Source of the DNA: Thermodesulfobacteriota bacterium
GTDB taxonomy: Bacteria; Desulfobacterota; Deferrisomatia; Deferrisomatales; JACRMM01
DNA length: 57,221 bases
Assembly (NCBI GenBank): GCA_040756475.1
Contig: JBFLZB010000009.1
Coordinates: forward strand, 1 to 57,221
Reading direction: 5' to 3'
How positions within the stretch are numbered: position 1 is the stretch's first letter; every line of letters starts with the position of its first letter. The position numbers and the translations under genes were made by a program. Below the pieces are notes generated by a model, which saw nothing but the letters and a program-made list of their open reading frames with translations, was not told the DNA's origin and searched no databases. Shown piece by piece: positions 1 through 8,335 of the stretch.

Positions 1-722
1 GGAGATCGAAGCGTTCTCCATCCCCTCGTGGACGAAGGTCACCGGCTCGCCGGCCTCCTGGAGGGCGAGCGCGTAGACCATGGGGAGGTAGTGGTCCAGC
101 GTCGGCACCGCCAGGGACGCGCTCGGGCCCAGACTCTCGAAGGCCACCAGGTCCCGATGGTTGCCGGAGACCAGGCACTGCCTGACCCGCTCGTCGAACT
201 CCACGGCCCAGGGGTTGGGGGCGGGCGTCCATGTCCCAGTCGATGCGGGCCACAGGTTGTGGACGATGTTCCCGCTCCCCACCACGAGCACCCCCTGCTC
301 CCGCAGGGGCGCGAGCTCCCGGGCGAGGTCGTAGTGGTGTTGCACGGGCTTGGGGTGCCAGTCGTTGAAGGAGTAGTCCAGGCTCAGCTGGAAGACCGGG
401 ATTTCGGCCGCGGGGAGAGGTGCCGGAGTACCGACCAGGCCCCGTGGTCCAGGCCCCACTCCCGGTCGCACGCGATGGAGACCCGACGCACGGTCCGGGT
501 GACGCGCTCCGCCACCTCGGGGGCGCCGGGGCTCGGGTACGCGGCGGCGTAAAGCTGCGGGGGGAACCCGTAGAAGTGTGGATGGTGCGCGGCCGCTCCG
601 TGCACGAGACGAAGGTTTCGTCCGTGAGCCAGTGGGCCGAGGCCACCAGGATCGCCCGGGGCCGGGGGAGGCGCCGGCCCCAGGCCGCCAGGCTCCGGGT
701 GAAGGAGATAGATACGTCATGA
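1..722 (-). pseudogene. DODA/YgiD-type extradiol dioxygenase pseudogene, cut by the left edge
   Basis: Reading leftward on the minus strand, the pieces match the 4,5-DOPA dioxygenase (LigB-like, YgiD) family in order: LPRPRAILVASAHW, RPRTIH, FYGFPPQLYAAAYPSPG, GLDHGAWSVL, AAEIPVFQLSLDYSFNDWHP, GSGNIVHNL and DHYLPMVYAL. These pieces lie in different frames. One-base losses are needed near 562 and 415, and a compensating pair of shifts lies between about 208 and 255. The family's N-terminal GHGSPM segment, which supplies a metal-binding His, is absent: sequence upstream of the FTRSLAAWGRRL piece does not resemble it. Both the frameshifts and the missing N-terminus argue for real decay rather than only read errors. 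The C-terminal end lies outside the window. Confidence 0.8.
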
Positions 723-780
723 TTTCGAGAATGCCAGCCGAGACGCGTCCTCTGGTGCAGGTCCGGGGGCCATGGTAAGC

Positions 781-797
781 TGTCATACACATGTCAT
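781..797 (+). promoter_or_regulatory. Direct repeat, candidate antitoxin operator
   Basis: TGTCAT occurs at 781-786 and again at 792-797, an 11-bp period that puts both copies on one DNA face. The repeats end four bases before the GGAGG ribosome-binding site of the RHH antitoxin gene. RHH antitoxins usually bind short repeats with about this spacing and repress their own operon, so this is a plausible autoregulatory site. The assignment rests on position and spacing only. Confidence 0.35.
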
Positions 798-811
798 GCA
801 GGAGGCAAGCC

Positions 812-1072
812 ATGGGAGCTAGGACGATCCGTCTGGACGAACACGACGAGCAGGTGCTCGCCGCCGTCAGGGCGCGCACCGGCCTTTCGGTGTCGGAGGC
901 GTTGCGCAGGGGCCTCCTGGCACTGAGCGCCCACCTCGACGAGGATCAGGCCATCACGCCCTATGACGTGTTCCAAGAGCTCGACCCGGGTCCCGGGGGA
1001 GAGGCCCTGGCGCCGGGCCGGACTGCCAAGGAAGCGATACGGGCCGTCCTGAAGAAGAAGGCAGGGCGATGA
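812..1072 (+). CDS. RHH-type antitoxin (VapB-like)
   Basis: An 86-residue protein starting at the ATG that follows GGAGG by six bases; an in-frame ATG at 791 lacks a ribosome-binding site. Residues 4-11 (RTIRLDEH) form the likely DNA-contacting beta strand, followed by the helices of a ribbon-helix-helix fold (ALRRGLLAL). The C-terminal half is acidic, then ends in a basic tail (RAVLKKKAGR), as expected for the toxin-wrapping part. It overlaps the downstream PIN toxin by four bases (ATGA), so the pair is translationally coupled. Function is inferred from fold-like sequence and toxin linkage; the exact antitoxin subfamily is not clear. Confidence 0.75.
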   Translation: MGARTIRLDEHDEQVLAAVRARTGLSVSEALRRGLLALSAHLDEDQAITPYDVFQELDPGPGGEALAPGRTAKEAIRAVLKKKAGR

Positions 1073-1482
1073 TCCTGGTGGACACCGGCCCCATCGTGGC
1101 TCTCTTCGACAGGAGGGATCCGGACCATGCGGGCTGCGAAACCTTCCTGCGCGGCATACGAGAGCCCCTGCTCACCACCGTGCCCGTACTCACCGAGGCT
1201 TTCCACCTCCTCTCGCCCGGAGGCCGCGCCGCCGTGGCCCTTGCGGAGTTCGTGCGTCGGCGCGGCCTGCGGGTCCACTTCCTCGACGAAGCGGCCTTGG
1301 GCCGTGCCTTGGAGCTCATGGACGAGTATGCGGATCGTCCGATGGACCTCGCCGACGCGTCCCTCGTCGTTGCGGCCGAGGCCCATCGGTGCCTCACGGT
1401 GTGGACCATCGACCGGGGCGACTTCGCCGCGTACCGCGCCCGAGTTGGCAAAGGGCACAAGGCCTTCTCGGTCGTACGTTGA
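1069..1482 (+). CDS. PIN-domain toxin (VapC-like ribonuclease)
   Basis: A 137-residue PIN domain protein, the usual VapC size. The acidic residues expected to bind Mg/Mn are visible: Asp5 in ILVDTGP, Glu in VLTEAFH, Asp in MDLADASLV and Asp in TIDRGDF. VapC proteins are sequence-specific endoribonucleases acting on tRNA or rRNA, held inactive by the cognate antitoxin. It overlaps the antitoxin stop codon (ATGA). The pair sits between the dioxygenase pseudogene and the methylase remnant, the kind of decayed accessory DNA in which toxin-antitoxin modules persist. The target RNA cannot be predicted. Confidence 0.85.
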   Translation: MILVDTGPIVALFDRRDPDHAGCETFLRGIREPLLTTVPVLTEAFHLLSPGGRAAVALAEFVRRRGLRVHFLDEAALGRALELMDEYADRPMDLADASLVVAAEAHRCLTVWTIDRGDFAAYRARVGKGHKAFSVVR

Positions 1483-1509
1483 CGGCCGCTCGCGGCCCCG
1501 GAGCAACAG

Positions 1510-2955
1510 ATGCCCCTCGAACCCAAGCCGCTGTTTCGCGCCCACATCGTCGAGGCGGCCATGGCCGGTTTCCGCCTGCCGGGAGCTCACCCGTGCCTAC
1601 TACGACCGCTACGCCGCGCTTCGCCGCGAGCTTCTCGACGGACTCCTGGCGGCCAATCCGACGCTCGCGCCGCTCCTCGTGCTGCGGGCCGCTCAAACCC
1701 TGCTGGACCGCGTGCTCTTCTGCGCCTTCAGCGAGGACCGGGGGCTCCTGCCGCCCGACACCCTCAAGGCCGCCTTCGAGCACCGGGATCCCTACAACCC
1801 GCGCCCGCTGTGGGAGAACTTCCAGGGCCTCTTCCGGGCCATTGACCAGGGGAGCCGCGCGCTCCTGATCCCGGCCTACAACAGCGGCCTCTTCGCCTTC
1901 GATCCGGCGGTGGACGGCCTCACCGTCCCGGACGACCTGTGCGCGCTCTTCCGGGAGCTCGGCGAGTACGACTACGGGAGGCCCGCCGCGGCCGTGAACA
2001 AGCCGAATGCCGCCCGCCCCGTGGTGGACGTCGATCTCCTGGGCCGGCTCTTCGAGCGCTCGCTGACCGATCTGGAGGAGCTCCAGGCAGAGCTCGGCGG
2101 GACCTACCCCCCACCCCGACCCTCCCCCGCGAGGGGGAGGGGGAAGTCGCGGAGCATCCTCACCCACAACCTCTACGCCGTGGACCTGAACGAAGAGGCC
2201 ATCGAGCTCTGCCGGCTCTCCATCTGGATCAAGACCGCGAAGCATGGCCGGCCGCTCACCGCGCTCGACCACAACTTCCGGGTGGGCAACAGCCTCGTGG
2301 CCGACCCGGCCGCCGACGCACGGGCCTTCGACTGGCACGCCGCGTTTCTCGAGGTCTTCGCCGCGGGCGGTTTCGACGCCGTGGTCGGCAACCCGCCCTA
2401 CGTGCGCCAGGAGCTCCTGGGGTCCCTCAAGCCCTACCTCGCCAAGAGGTTCACCGCGTATCACGGCATGGCCGACCTCTACGTCTATTTCTACGAGCTC
2501 GGCCTGCAGATTCTGCGGCCCGGGGGGCGGCTCGCCTACGTCGTCACCAACAAGTGGCTCAAGGCCGGCTACGGCGAGCCCCTGCGCCGCCACCTCGGCG
2601 AGGCCGCCTGGGTCGAGGCGCTCGTGGACCTGGGCCACGCGAAGCAGGTGTTCGAAGACGCCGACGTGTTCCCGAGCCTTCTCGTGGCCCGCAAGCCCGA
2701 TGCCGGGCCGGAGCCCGAGGAGGTGCGGGTGGCCGTGATCCCCCACGACGAACTTGCGACCGAGGACCTCGGCGTCCAGGTGGAGGCCTGGAGCTTCCCC
2801 GTGCCCCGCCGAAGCCTCGGCGCCACGGCCTGGTCCCTGGAACCGCCCGCGGTGGCGACGCTCTTGGAGAAGATCCGGGCGGCCGGTGTGCCCCTGCGGG
2901 AGTACGCGGGCGTGAAGCCGCTCTATGGGGTCACGCGCCCTGCCTCGTGGTCGTT
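1510..2955 (+). pseudogene. Eco57I-type restriction-modification methylase remnant
   Basis: Residues decoded from about 1588 onward match the central and methylase parts of large single-chain type IIG/ISP-like enzymes: LLDRVLFCAFSEDRGLLP, HRDPYNPRPLWENFQGLF, IPAYNSGLFA, LYAVDLNEEAIELCRLSIW and the N6-adenine motif IV NPPYV at about 2392. It is broken in several ways. The ATG at 1510 starts a plausible N-terminus (MPLEPKPLFRAHIVEAAM) in a frame one base off, and the usual ~300-residue N-terminal region is missing. The stretch that should hold the YTP segment and SAM motif I (DPACGSG) is replaced by a palindromic repeat. The end is cut at GVKPLYGV where the opposite-strand toxin gene begins. 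Catalysis is not expected. Confidence 0.8.
2109..2150. repeat. GC-rich palindromic repeat inside the methylase remnant
   Basis: The arms CCTCCCCC (2121-2128) and GGGGGAGG (2133-2140) flank a 4-base loop, extending to a 9-bp stem, and sit in C-rich then G-rich flanks. Read in the methylase frame it encodes a Pro/Arg-rich stretch (PPPRPSPARGRGKS) unrelated to the enzyme. Repeats of this look are dispersed in many GC-rich bacterial genomes. Here it occupies the place of the SAM-binding motif without breaking the frame. Confidence 0.65.
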
Positions 2956-2959
2956 CCCG

Positions 2960-3379
2960 TCAGGAGGCCGGTGGGACGCACACGAAGCCCGCCGTGGCGA
3001 AGTGGGCGTCGAAGGCAAAGGCGGTCGAGATCCCTCGCTGGCGCATGAGCGCGAAGCTCACGGCGTCGGTCAGGCTGAAGTCCTGGTCGTCATAGCGCCG
3101 CAGGATCTCCTCGGCCTCTCCGTGTAGATCCGGGGTCGCATAGACGGTTTCGATCCTCGGGCTGGCGTGCAGGTGCGTTAGGAACGCGGTCGCAGGGCCG
3201 TGCCCAAGCTCCAGACGCAACAGGATGTAGCACTCGGCCACGACCAGATTCGTGGTCACGAGGCGCCGGTGGTCCTTGAGGAGTTGGGGGAGGGCGTTGG
3301 CGGCCCGGGCGTGGTGCCGGTCGTCTTCGTCGGCGAGGGCCACCCAGGCCCCCGTGTCCACGAAGAGCTCGGCCGCCAT
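2960..3379 (-). CDS. PIN-domain toxin, second toxin-antitoxin module
   Basis: A 139-residue PIN protein with the metal-binding acidic residues in place: Asp in ELFVDTGAW, Glu in VVAECYI, Asp in FSLTDAVSF and a last Asp in FAFDAHF. The LTDAVSFALM stretch is typical of the COG1848/COG2402-like VapC branch. Its ATG overlaps the antitoxin stop by one base (TGATG). The 3' end abuts the truncated methylase remnant on the other strand, so this module marks the deletion endpoint of that gene. Expected to be an endoribonuclease neutralised by the product of 3379-3618. Confidence 0.85.
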   Translation of the reverse strand: MAAELFVDTGAWVALADEDDRHHARAANALPQLLKDHRRLVTTNLVVAECYILLRLELGHGPATAFLTHLHASPRIETVYATPDLHGEAEEILRRYDDQDFSLTDAVSFALMRQRGISTAFAFDAHFATAGFVCVPPAS

Positions 3380-3618
3380 CAGCGCCGCGCGGCCCGCGCC
3401 AGGTGCCGATCGTGCTCCGTCGCGAGGTCCGACCGGCCCGAGCGGCCGAGGCCGATCACGTTCAAGGCGGGATCGTCGCCGGGCGGGATCTCGGAGAGGA
3501 CCAGGTCCACGCCGTGGCGGATGAGCTCGGCCAAGGACTTGTCCTGCCGCGCGGCCAGGGCGCGCAGGGCCTGGTCCTGGTCGGGCCGAAGGTAGATTTG
3601 GAGCGGCTTGCCGGTCAC
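3379..3618 (-). CDS. RHH-type antitoxin, second module
   Basis: A 79-residue protein starting at GTG (3618), six bases after GGAGGG. The N-terminus LQIYLRPDQDQALRALAARQ followed by SLAELIRHGVDLVL is the pattern of CopG/RHH antitoxins (strand, then two helices). The tail (DLATEHDRHLARAARR) is a likely toxin-binding helix and is common in this family. It is the first gene of a two-gene operon with the PIN toxin and is preceded by a good promoter at 3654-3682. It probably represses that promoter with the toxin as co-repressor; this is inferred from family behaviour. Confidence 0.8.
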   Translation of the reverse strand: MTGKPLQIYLRPDQDQALRALAARQDKSLAELIRHGVDLVLSEIPPGDDPALNVIGLGRSGRSDLATEHDRHLARAARR

Positions 3619-3653
3619 AGGGCTCCCTCCATCACGATTGTTGATGTAGGTCT

Positions 3654-3682
3654 TGTATACGCCGCGGCCTCTTCCGCGTCAA
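3654..3682 (-). promoter_or_regulatory. Sigma-70-type promoter of the second toxin-antitoxin operon
   Basis: On the minus strand TTGACG (3677-3682) and TATACA (3654-3659) are separated by 17 bases. Transcription would begin near 3647, about 30 bases before the GTG start. TGTA half-repeats (GATGTAGGTCTTGTATA on the plus strand) overlap the -10 element and could be the antitoxin operator. Confidence 0.55.
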
Positions 3683-3856
3683 CCCGCGGACTCCCCTCCC
3701 GGTCTGACGCGCCAACCGCGGTGGGAGCTCCGCTGAGACCTTGGCGGCGACACCTCCTGGCCGCGCGGGAGCTCCGTGGGGTAGACCCCGCCCCAGCGCC
3801 CCCTCGCCCCCCTGGCGCGACGGGGCACGCCCCGTCCCCTGGCCGCCGCGCCCTGG

Positions 3857-4621
3857 TCAGGTGTGGACTTTGGCGCTGCCCGGCTGAGCGGCTCGCGATG
3901 CCGTCTTGTTGTAGATCACGGGCATCTGCCCCTTCCACCTGCGCCAGGCGTCGTCGTCGGCAATGAGCTCGGCCATGAAGTGGGCCACGTTCACGCCGCT
4001 CGTCTTGCCGGGGTCGAAGATGGCGCTGCGGGTCGGCGACGGATGTACCTCGTACGCGGTGACCCGGTTCTCATCCGTCAAGGTGTCGGGCCGAACCACG
4101 ACCCACTCGACGGCCGTGTCCTGCGGGCCGATGCCCGTTCGCAGGTACTCCGCGGCCTCCTCGTTGTCCGCGTGGGGAGGCAGCAGCCTGCGAAGGAGCC
4201 CGACCAGGCAGGCTTCCCCGAACGAGAGGGGTTCGGGCAGGTCCCGATTCCGGTTGCCGGCCGTGTTCATGAGGACGAATTTGGTTGGCGCCTCTGCCTG
4301 GTTTGCCCGGATGGCGCGGCACAGTCGGCGGGTGGCCTCGGTGACGAGCCTTCGGGGGTGGCCGAAGATGCCCCGCCAAGTCAGGTTGTGCCCCAGGCAC
4401 GAAGCCACCGCCGAACACCCCTCGACGTGCCCCGCCAGCTCCTCGTCGCCGAGGGTCAGGGGGCTTGCCTGGATTGCGGACAGGCGGCCGTGATTCTGGA
4501 TGGGTTGGGGAAGCCCGTCGGGCGATCGCACGATCGCCTTGACGATTTCTCCACGGTGGAGCAGCTGCTCCACGAGCAGCCGTCCGGTTGCCCCGCTCGC
4601 GCCCACCACAAGGATCGCCAT
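3857..4621 (-). CDS. NAD(P)-binding SDR-like protein
   Basis: A 254-residue protein with an N-terminal Rossmann fold: ILVVGASGATGRLLVEQLL has the GxxGxxG pattern of the NmrA-like/atypical SDR (a5) group. FVLMNTAGN follows where the family has its catalytic-side strand, but no canonical YxxxK is evident, which fits NmrA-like or sensor-type members. ATG preceded by GAGGAG. It is separated from the amidohydrolase by 139 bases and may be its own unit or the last gene of that minus-strand group. Substrate is unknown. C-terminal residues (KTASRAAQPGSAKVHT) look unstructured. Confidence 0.7.
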   Translation of the reverse strand: MAILVVGASGATGRLLVEQLLHRGEIVKAIVRSPDGLPQPIQNHGRLSAIQASPLTLGDEELAGHVEGCSAVASCLGHNLTWRGIFGHPRRLVTEATRRLCRAIRANQAEAPTKFVLMNTAGNRNRDLPEPLSFGEACLVGLLRRLLPPHADNEEAAEYLRTGIGPQDTAVEWVVVRPDTLTDENRVTAYEVHPSPTRSAIFDPGKTSGVNVAHFMAELIADDDAWRRWKGQMPVIYNKTASRAAQPGSAKVHT

Positions 4622-4760
4622 CGTGCTCCTCGTCTGCGGACCGCCGCTCTCCGCGTTGAGCGGCCGGGGGTACTGATGCCCGGCCGGCGTACGCCCCCCG
4701 GGAGGTGACTACTTCACCATCCCACACCGGCCGGGACGGCCTCGGGGTTTGCGACACGGG

Positions 4761-6650
4761 TCAAAAGGCGAAGCAGTCGCAGCCCAGCCCCCAGAAATCG
4801 CCGTAGCGGGGGGCTCCGGCCCGAAGGCCGTTTGGCAGCCGGTGGGCGGCGTGCCCGCAGCCGTGGGACTGGCACGTGGTGGAGTGCCGGTGGCTGGGAA
4901 CCGGGATGCCCGCCCGGGCGGCCTTGCGGGTGTCCAGGGGCGCCCCGTAGCCCCCGTACACCTTGACGGGGGACCACTCCGGGAGCACGGGGAGCGGGGC
5001 CGGGCCGTGGTTGCGAAACTCCCCGGCGCCGTAGACGACCCTGCCGCCGACGATCGTCAGGACCGACTCGAGCCCCTTGATCCTCTCCTCCGGCACTGAG
5101 AAGTAGTCCTCGGTAAGCACGGCGAGATCCGCGAGCTGGCCCGGGGCGATGGCGCCCTTCTTGCCGCTCTCGCCGGAGAACCAGCTGCTGCCCTGGGTGT
5201 AGAGCCGCAGGGCCTCTTCCCGGCCGAGCCGGTTCGCCTCGGGGTAGAGCACGGCGCCCCCGGCGGTCTTGCCCGCGACGAGCCAGTAGAGGGAGAGCCA
5301 GGGGTTGTAGCTGGAAACCCGGGTCGCGTCGGTGCCCGCCCCCACGGGGATGCCCAGCGCGAGCATGCGGCGCACCGGGGGCGTGCGCTCCGCCGCCTTC
5401 GCCCCGTAGCGGGCGAGGAAGTACTCCCCCTGGAAGGCCATGCGGTTCTGGATGGCGATGCCGCCCCCCAGGGCCTTGACGCGCTCCAGGCTCCGGTCGG
5501 AGATGGTCTCGCAGTGGTCGAAGAACCAGCTCCCTTCCCGGAAGGGGATCTCCCGGCTCACCTCTTCAAAGACGTCGAGCATGCGGGAGATGCTCTCGTC
5601 GTAGGTGGCGTGCAGGCGAAAGGGCCAGCCGTGGGCCGCGAGCACCGAGACGACCTCCTTCAGATCCTTCTCCATGCGGGGCGACAGATCGGGGCGGGGC
5701 TCCAGGAAGTCCTCGAAGTCGGCCGCCGAGTAGACGAGCATCTCGCCCGCGCCGTTGCAGCGGTAGAAGTCGTCCCCGGCGCCGGGCGCGGTGAGCTTCA
5801 TGCAGCGCAGAAAGTCCTCCCGCTCCTCCCGGGGCTTCTGGGTGAAGATGTTGTAAGCCATGCGCACGGTGAGCTCCCCGCGCCGGTGGAGCTCCTCCAC
5901 GATGGCGTAGTCGTCGGGGTAGATCTGCGAGCCACCGCCCGCGTCCACCAGGCTCGTGAGGCCCAGGCGGTTGAGCTCGCGCAGGAAGTGGCAAGACGAG
6001 TTCCTCTGGTGCTCGGGGGGGAGCTTGGGCTGCTTGCCCACGGTGGCGTAGAGGATGCCGGCGTTGGGGCGGGCGATGAGGAGCCCCGTGGGGTTGCCGC
6101 TGGCGTCGCGCTGGATCTCGCCCCCGGGAGGGTCCGGCGTGTCCCGGGTGTAGCCGCAGGCCCGTAGCGCCGCCTTGTTCAGGAGGCCCCGGCAGTAGAG
6201 GTGGAGGAGGAAGACCGGCGTGTCGGGGGAGACCGCGTTGACCTCCTCCAGGGTGGGCATGCGCCGCTCGGCGAACTGGAACTCGCTCCACCCGCCGATG
6301 ACCCGCACCCACTGGCCCGGGGGCGTGCGCCGGGCCTGCTCCTGGAGCATGCGCAGGCCGTCGGCGAGGGAGGGCACGCCGTCCCACCGAAGCTCCAGGT
6401 TGTAGGAGAGGCCCCCGCGGATCACGTGCATGTGGGAGTCGTTGAGGCCGGGAATGACCCTGCGGCCCCCGAGGTCGATGACCCGGGTCTCGGGCCCCCG
6501 GTGGCCCAGGACCTCGGCCTCGGAGCCCACGGCCAGGAACCGGCCGTCCCGGACGGCCAGTGCCGAGGCCTCCGGGCTGCCGGGGGTGAGGGTGGCGATC
6601 TTGCCGTTGGTGAGGAGGAGTTCGGCGGTCGCAACGCGCGCGTTCGTCAT
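4761..6650 (-). CDS. Amidohydrolase family 3 protein (YtcJ-like)
   Basis: A 629-residue metal-dependent hydrolase. It opens with the small beta-sandwich strand (LLLTNGKIATLTPGSPEASA) and VIPGLNDSHMH, the HxH metal pair of the TIM barrel. Further ligands are likely in FRLHATYDES, FFDHCETI and GAGTDATR. The ending LADLAVLTEDYF...VVGGRVVY closes the sandwich. A further ~70-residue tail rich in Cys, His and Gly (TTCQSHGCGH, GLGCDCFAF) is unusual and may bind a second metal. The start overlaps the MFS stop by four bases. Family members act on amides, hydantoins or N-substituted formamides; the substrate here is not deducible. Confidence 0.85.
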   Translation of the reverse strand: MTNARVATAELLLTNGKIATLTPGSPEASALAVRDGRFLAVGSEAEVLGHRGPETRVIDLGGRRVIPGLNDSHMHVIRGGLSYNLELRWDGVPSLADGLRMLQEQARRTPPGQWVRVIGGWSEFQFAERRMPTLEEVNAVSPDTPVFLLHLYCRGLLNKAALRACGYTRDTPDPPGGEIQRDASGNPTGLLIARPNAGILYATVGKQPKLPPEHQRNSSCHFLRELNRLGLTSLVDAGGGSQIYPDDYAIVEELHRRGELTVRMAYNIFTQKPREEREDFLRCMKLTAPGAGDDFYRCNGAGEMLVYSAADFEDFLEPRPDLSPRMEKDLKEVVSVLAAHGWPFRLHATYDESISRMLDVFEEVSREIPFREGSWFFDHCETISDRSLERVKALGGGIAIQNRMAFQGEYFLARYGAKAAERTPPVRRMLALGIPVGAGTDATRVSSYNPWLSLYWLVAGKTAGGAVLYPEANRLGREEALRLYTQGSSWFSGESGKKGAIAPGQLADLAVLTEDYFSVPEERIKGLESVLTIVGGRVVYGAGEFRNHGPAPLPVLPEWSPVKVYGGYGAPLDTRKAARAGIPVPSHRHSTTCQSHGCGHAAHRLPNGLRAGAPRYGDFWGLGCDCFAF

Positions 6651-8308
6651 CTCAGGGCTCCTTTCGGCTCGGCCCCTTCCGCCCCGCGGGGGAGGGATAC
6701 GGCCAAGAAGTGCGACACGGCCGGCGGCTCGCCCCCCAGGTGGAAGGCCGCCGCCCGCTCCTGGACCGCACGGTCGGCCACGGTGACGCGCTCGTGCTGG
6801 CGCAGGTGCCCCAGCCAGGAGTCCACGAGGAAGAGCTCCACGAAGCGGGACGGGTCGGCGGCGTCCTGGACGAGGGACCAGGAGAGCGCCCCCTCCCGTC
6901 GGCGCATCCGGCGAAGCTCCGCCATGGCCCGGGCGAACTCCGCGGCCCGCTCGGGCGCTACCCGGTACTCGGTGGTCACCAGGACCGGCCCCCGCTCCCA
7001 GCCGGGCTCCCCGGCCACGGCGGGCTCGCCCCAGTGGCCCGACGGCGAGAGGTCCGGCTCCTCCTCGGCCAGGCGAAACCCGCGGGTCGCGAGGACGCCC
7101 CCAGCCAGGCCCGCGGCCGCCGCCGCCAGGGCCTCGGGGGTCCCGAACCGCGAGGCCACGGCGCCCCACAGGGCGCTCCCGGCGGCCATGCTCCCGAAGA
7201 AGACGGCCAGGTAGACCGAGAGCGCCCTCGCCCGCACCCAGTGGGGCACCGCCCGCTGGGCGGCCACGTTGAGGGACGAGAGCACGGCGATCCAGGCGGC
7301 TCCGGCCACCAGGGCCGCCCCGCAGGCGGCGGGGAAGCTGCCGGCGAGGCCGAGCGCCAGGGTGCACGCCGCGAAGACGAGGCTCGCGGCCGCCACCAGG
7401 GTATCGGCCGGGAGGCAGCCTCGCAGGCGGGGCAGGAACCCGGCGCCGCCCAGCGCCCCGAGGCCGAGCAGGGCAAGCAGGGTCCCGTAGCCGCCCGGCC
7501 CCTGCCCTAGCTCCACCCGCGCCAGGACGGGCAGCAGGGCCATGGTGGCGCTGGCAAAGAGAAAGAACCCGCCCGCCCGCACCAGCACGGCGCGAAGCGG
7601 CGGCGAGCCGCGCACGTAGCGAAGCCCCGCGCCCAGGGCCCCGACGAACCGCTCCGCGGGCAGGGGGCCTTCCCTTGGGGGCCGCCGCCACCAAGAGAGA
7701 ACGCCGAGGACGCCCACGAAGGACAGGGCATTGAGGGCGAAGGCGGGAACGGCACCGGCGGCGGCGAGCACTGCCCCGCCCAGGGCCGGCCCGATGGACC
7801 GGGAGACGTTGACGGCGGCGCTGTTCAGGGCGACGGCCGCCCCGAGCTCCTCCCGCGGAACGAGCTCGGGGGTGGTAGCCTGCCAGGCCGGGGCCGTGAG
7901 CGCCGCCGTGACGCCCAGGCTGAAGACGAACAGCAGCAGCACCGCCGGCGTCAGGGCCCCGAGGTAGGCGGCCGCGGCCAGGGCCGCCGCGGCCGCCATG
8001 GCGGCGGCCTGGACGGCCAGGAGGTAGCGCCGACGGTCCACGATGTCGGCCAGGGCGCCCGCAGGAAGGGCCAGGAGGAACATGGGCGCCGTGGTCGCCG
8101 CCTGGACGAGGGCGACCATCATCGGGTCGGGCGTAAGGGAGGTCATCACCCACGCCGCCGCCACGTCGTTCATCCAGGTGCCGACGTTGGAGACGATGGT
8201 CGCCGCCCACAGCGCCCGAAACACCGGCCGCCGCAGGGGGGACGGGCCCGACGGCCTCGAAGGGCCCGGAGGGTTCGCCGCAGCCTCGGCCCCGCCGGGG
8301 CTCGTCAT
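6647..8308 (-). CDS. MFS transporter with C-terminal ABM-like domain
   Basis: A 553-residue protein. Residues about 25-425 form about 12 hydrophobic segments of an EntS/MFS_3-type major facilitator, with RRPVFRALWAATIVSNVGTW at the first helix and the loop motif ADIVDRRR after helix 2. The last ~110 residues leave the membrane and resemble an antibiotic-biosynthesis-monooxygenase (ABM) dimeric alpha/beta-barrel: VLVTTEYRVAPERAAEFARA, RREGALSWSLVQDAADPSRF, LFLVDSWLGHLRQHERVT. It lies between the YcaC-type hydrolase (27 bases away) and the amidohydrolase (ATGA overlap), so one operon is likely. Direction of transport and substrate are unknown. Confidence 0.85.
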   Translation of the reverse strand: MTSPGGAEAAANPPGPSRPSGPSPLRRPVFRALWAATIVSNVGTWMNDVAAAWVMTSLTPDPMMVALVQAATTAPMFLLALPAGALADIVDRRRYLLAVQAAAMAAAAALAAAAYLGALTPAVLLLFVFSLGVTAALTAPAWQATTPELVPREELGAAVALNSAAVNVSRSIGPALGGAVLAAAGAVPAFALNALSFVGVLGVLSWWRRPPREGPLPAERFVGALGAGLRYVRGSPPLRAVLVRAGGFFLFASATMALLPVLARVELGQGPGGYGTLLALLGLGALGGAGFLPRLRGCLPADTLVAAASLVFAACTLALGLAGSFPAACGAALVAGAAWIAVLSSLNVAAQRAVPHWVRARALSVYLAVFFGSMAAGSALWGAVASRFGTPEALAAAAAGLAGGVLATRGFRLAEEEPDLSPSGHWGEPAVAGEPGWERGPVLVTTEYRVAPERAAEFARAMAELRRMRRREGALSWSLVQDAADPSRFVELFLVDSWLGHLRQHERVTVADRAVQERAAAFHLGGEPPAVSHFLAVSLPRGAEGAEPKGALR

Positions 8309-8335
8309 CGGCCCCCTCCGGTCCTGGCCATGGCC

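Noticed and set aside
1-722. Dioxygenase frameshifts as mere sequencing errors
   Set aside because: Errors could explain the one-base shifts, but not the absence of the whole GHGSPM N-terminal segment; surrounding genes such as the toxin-antitoxin pair are error-free.
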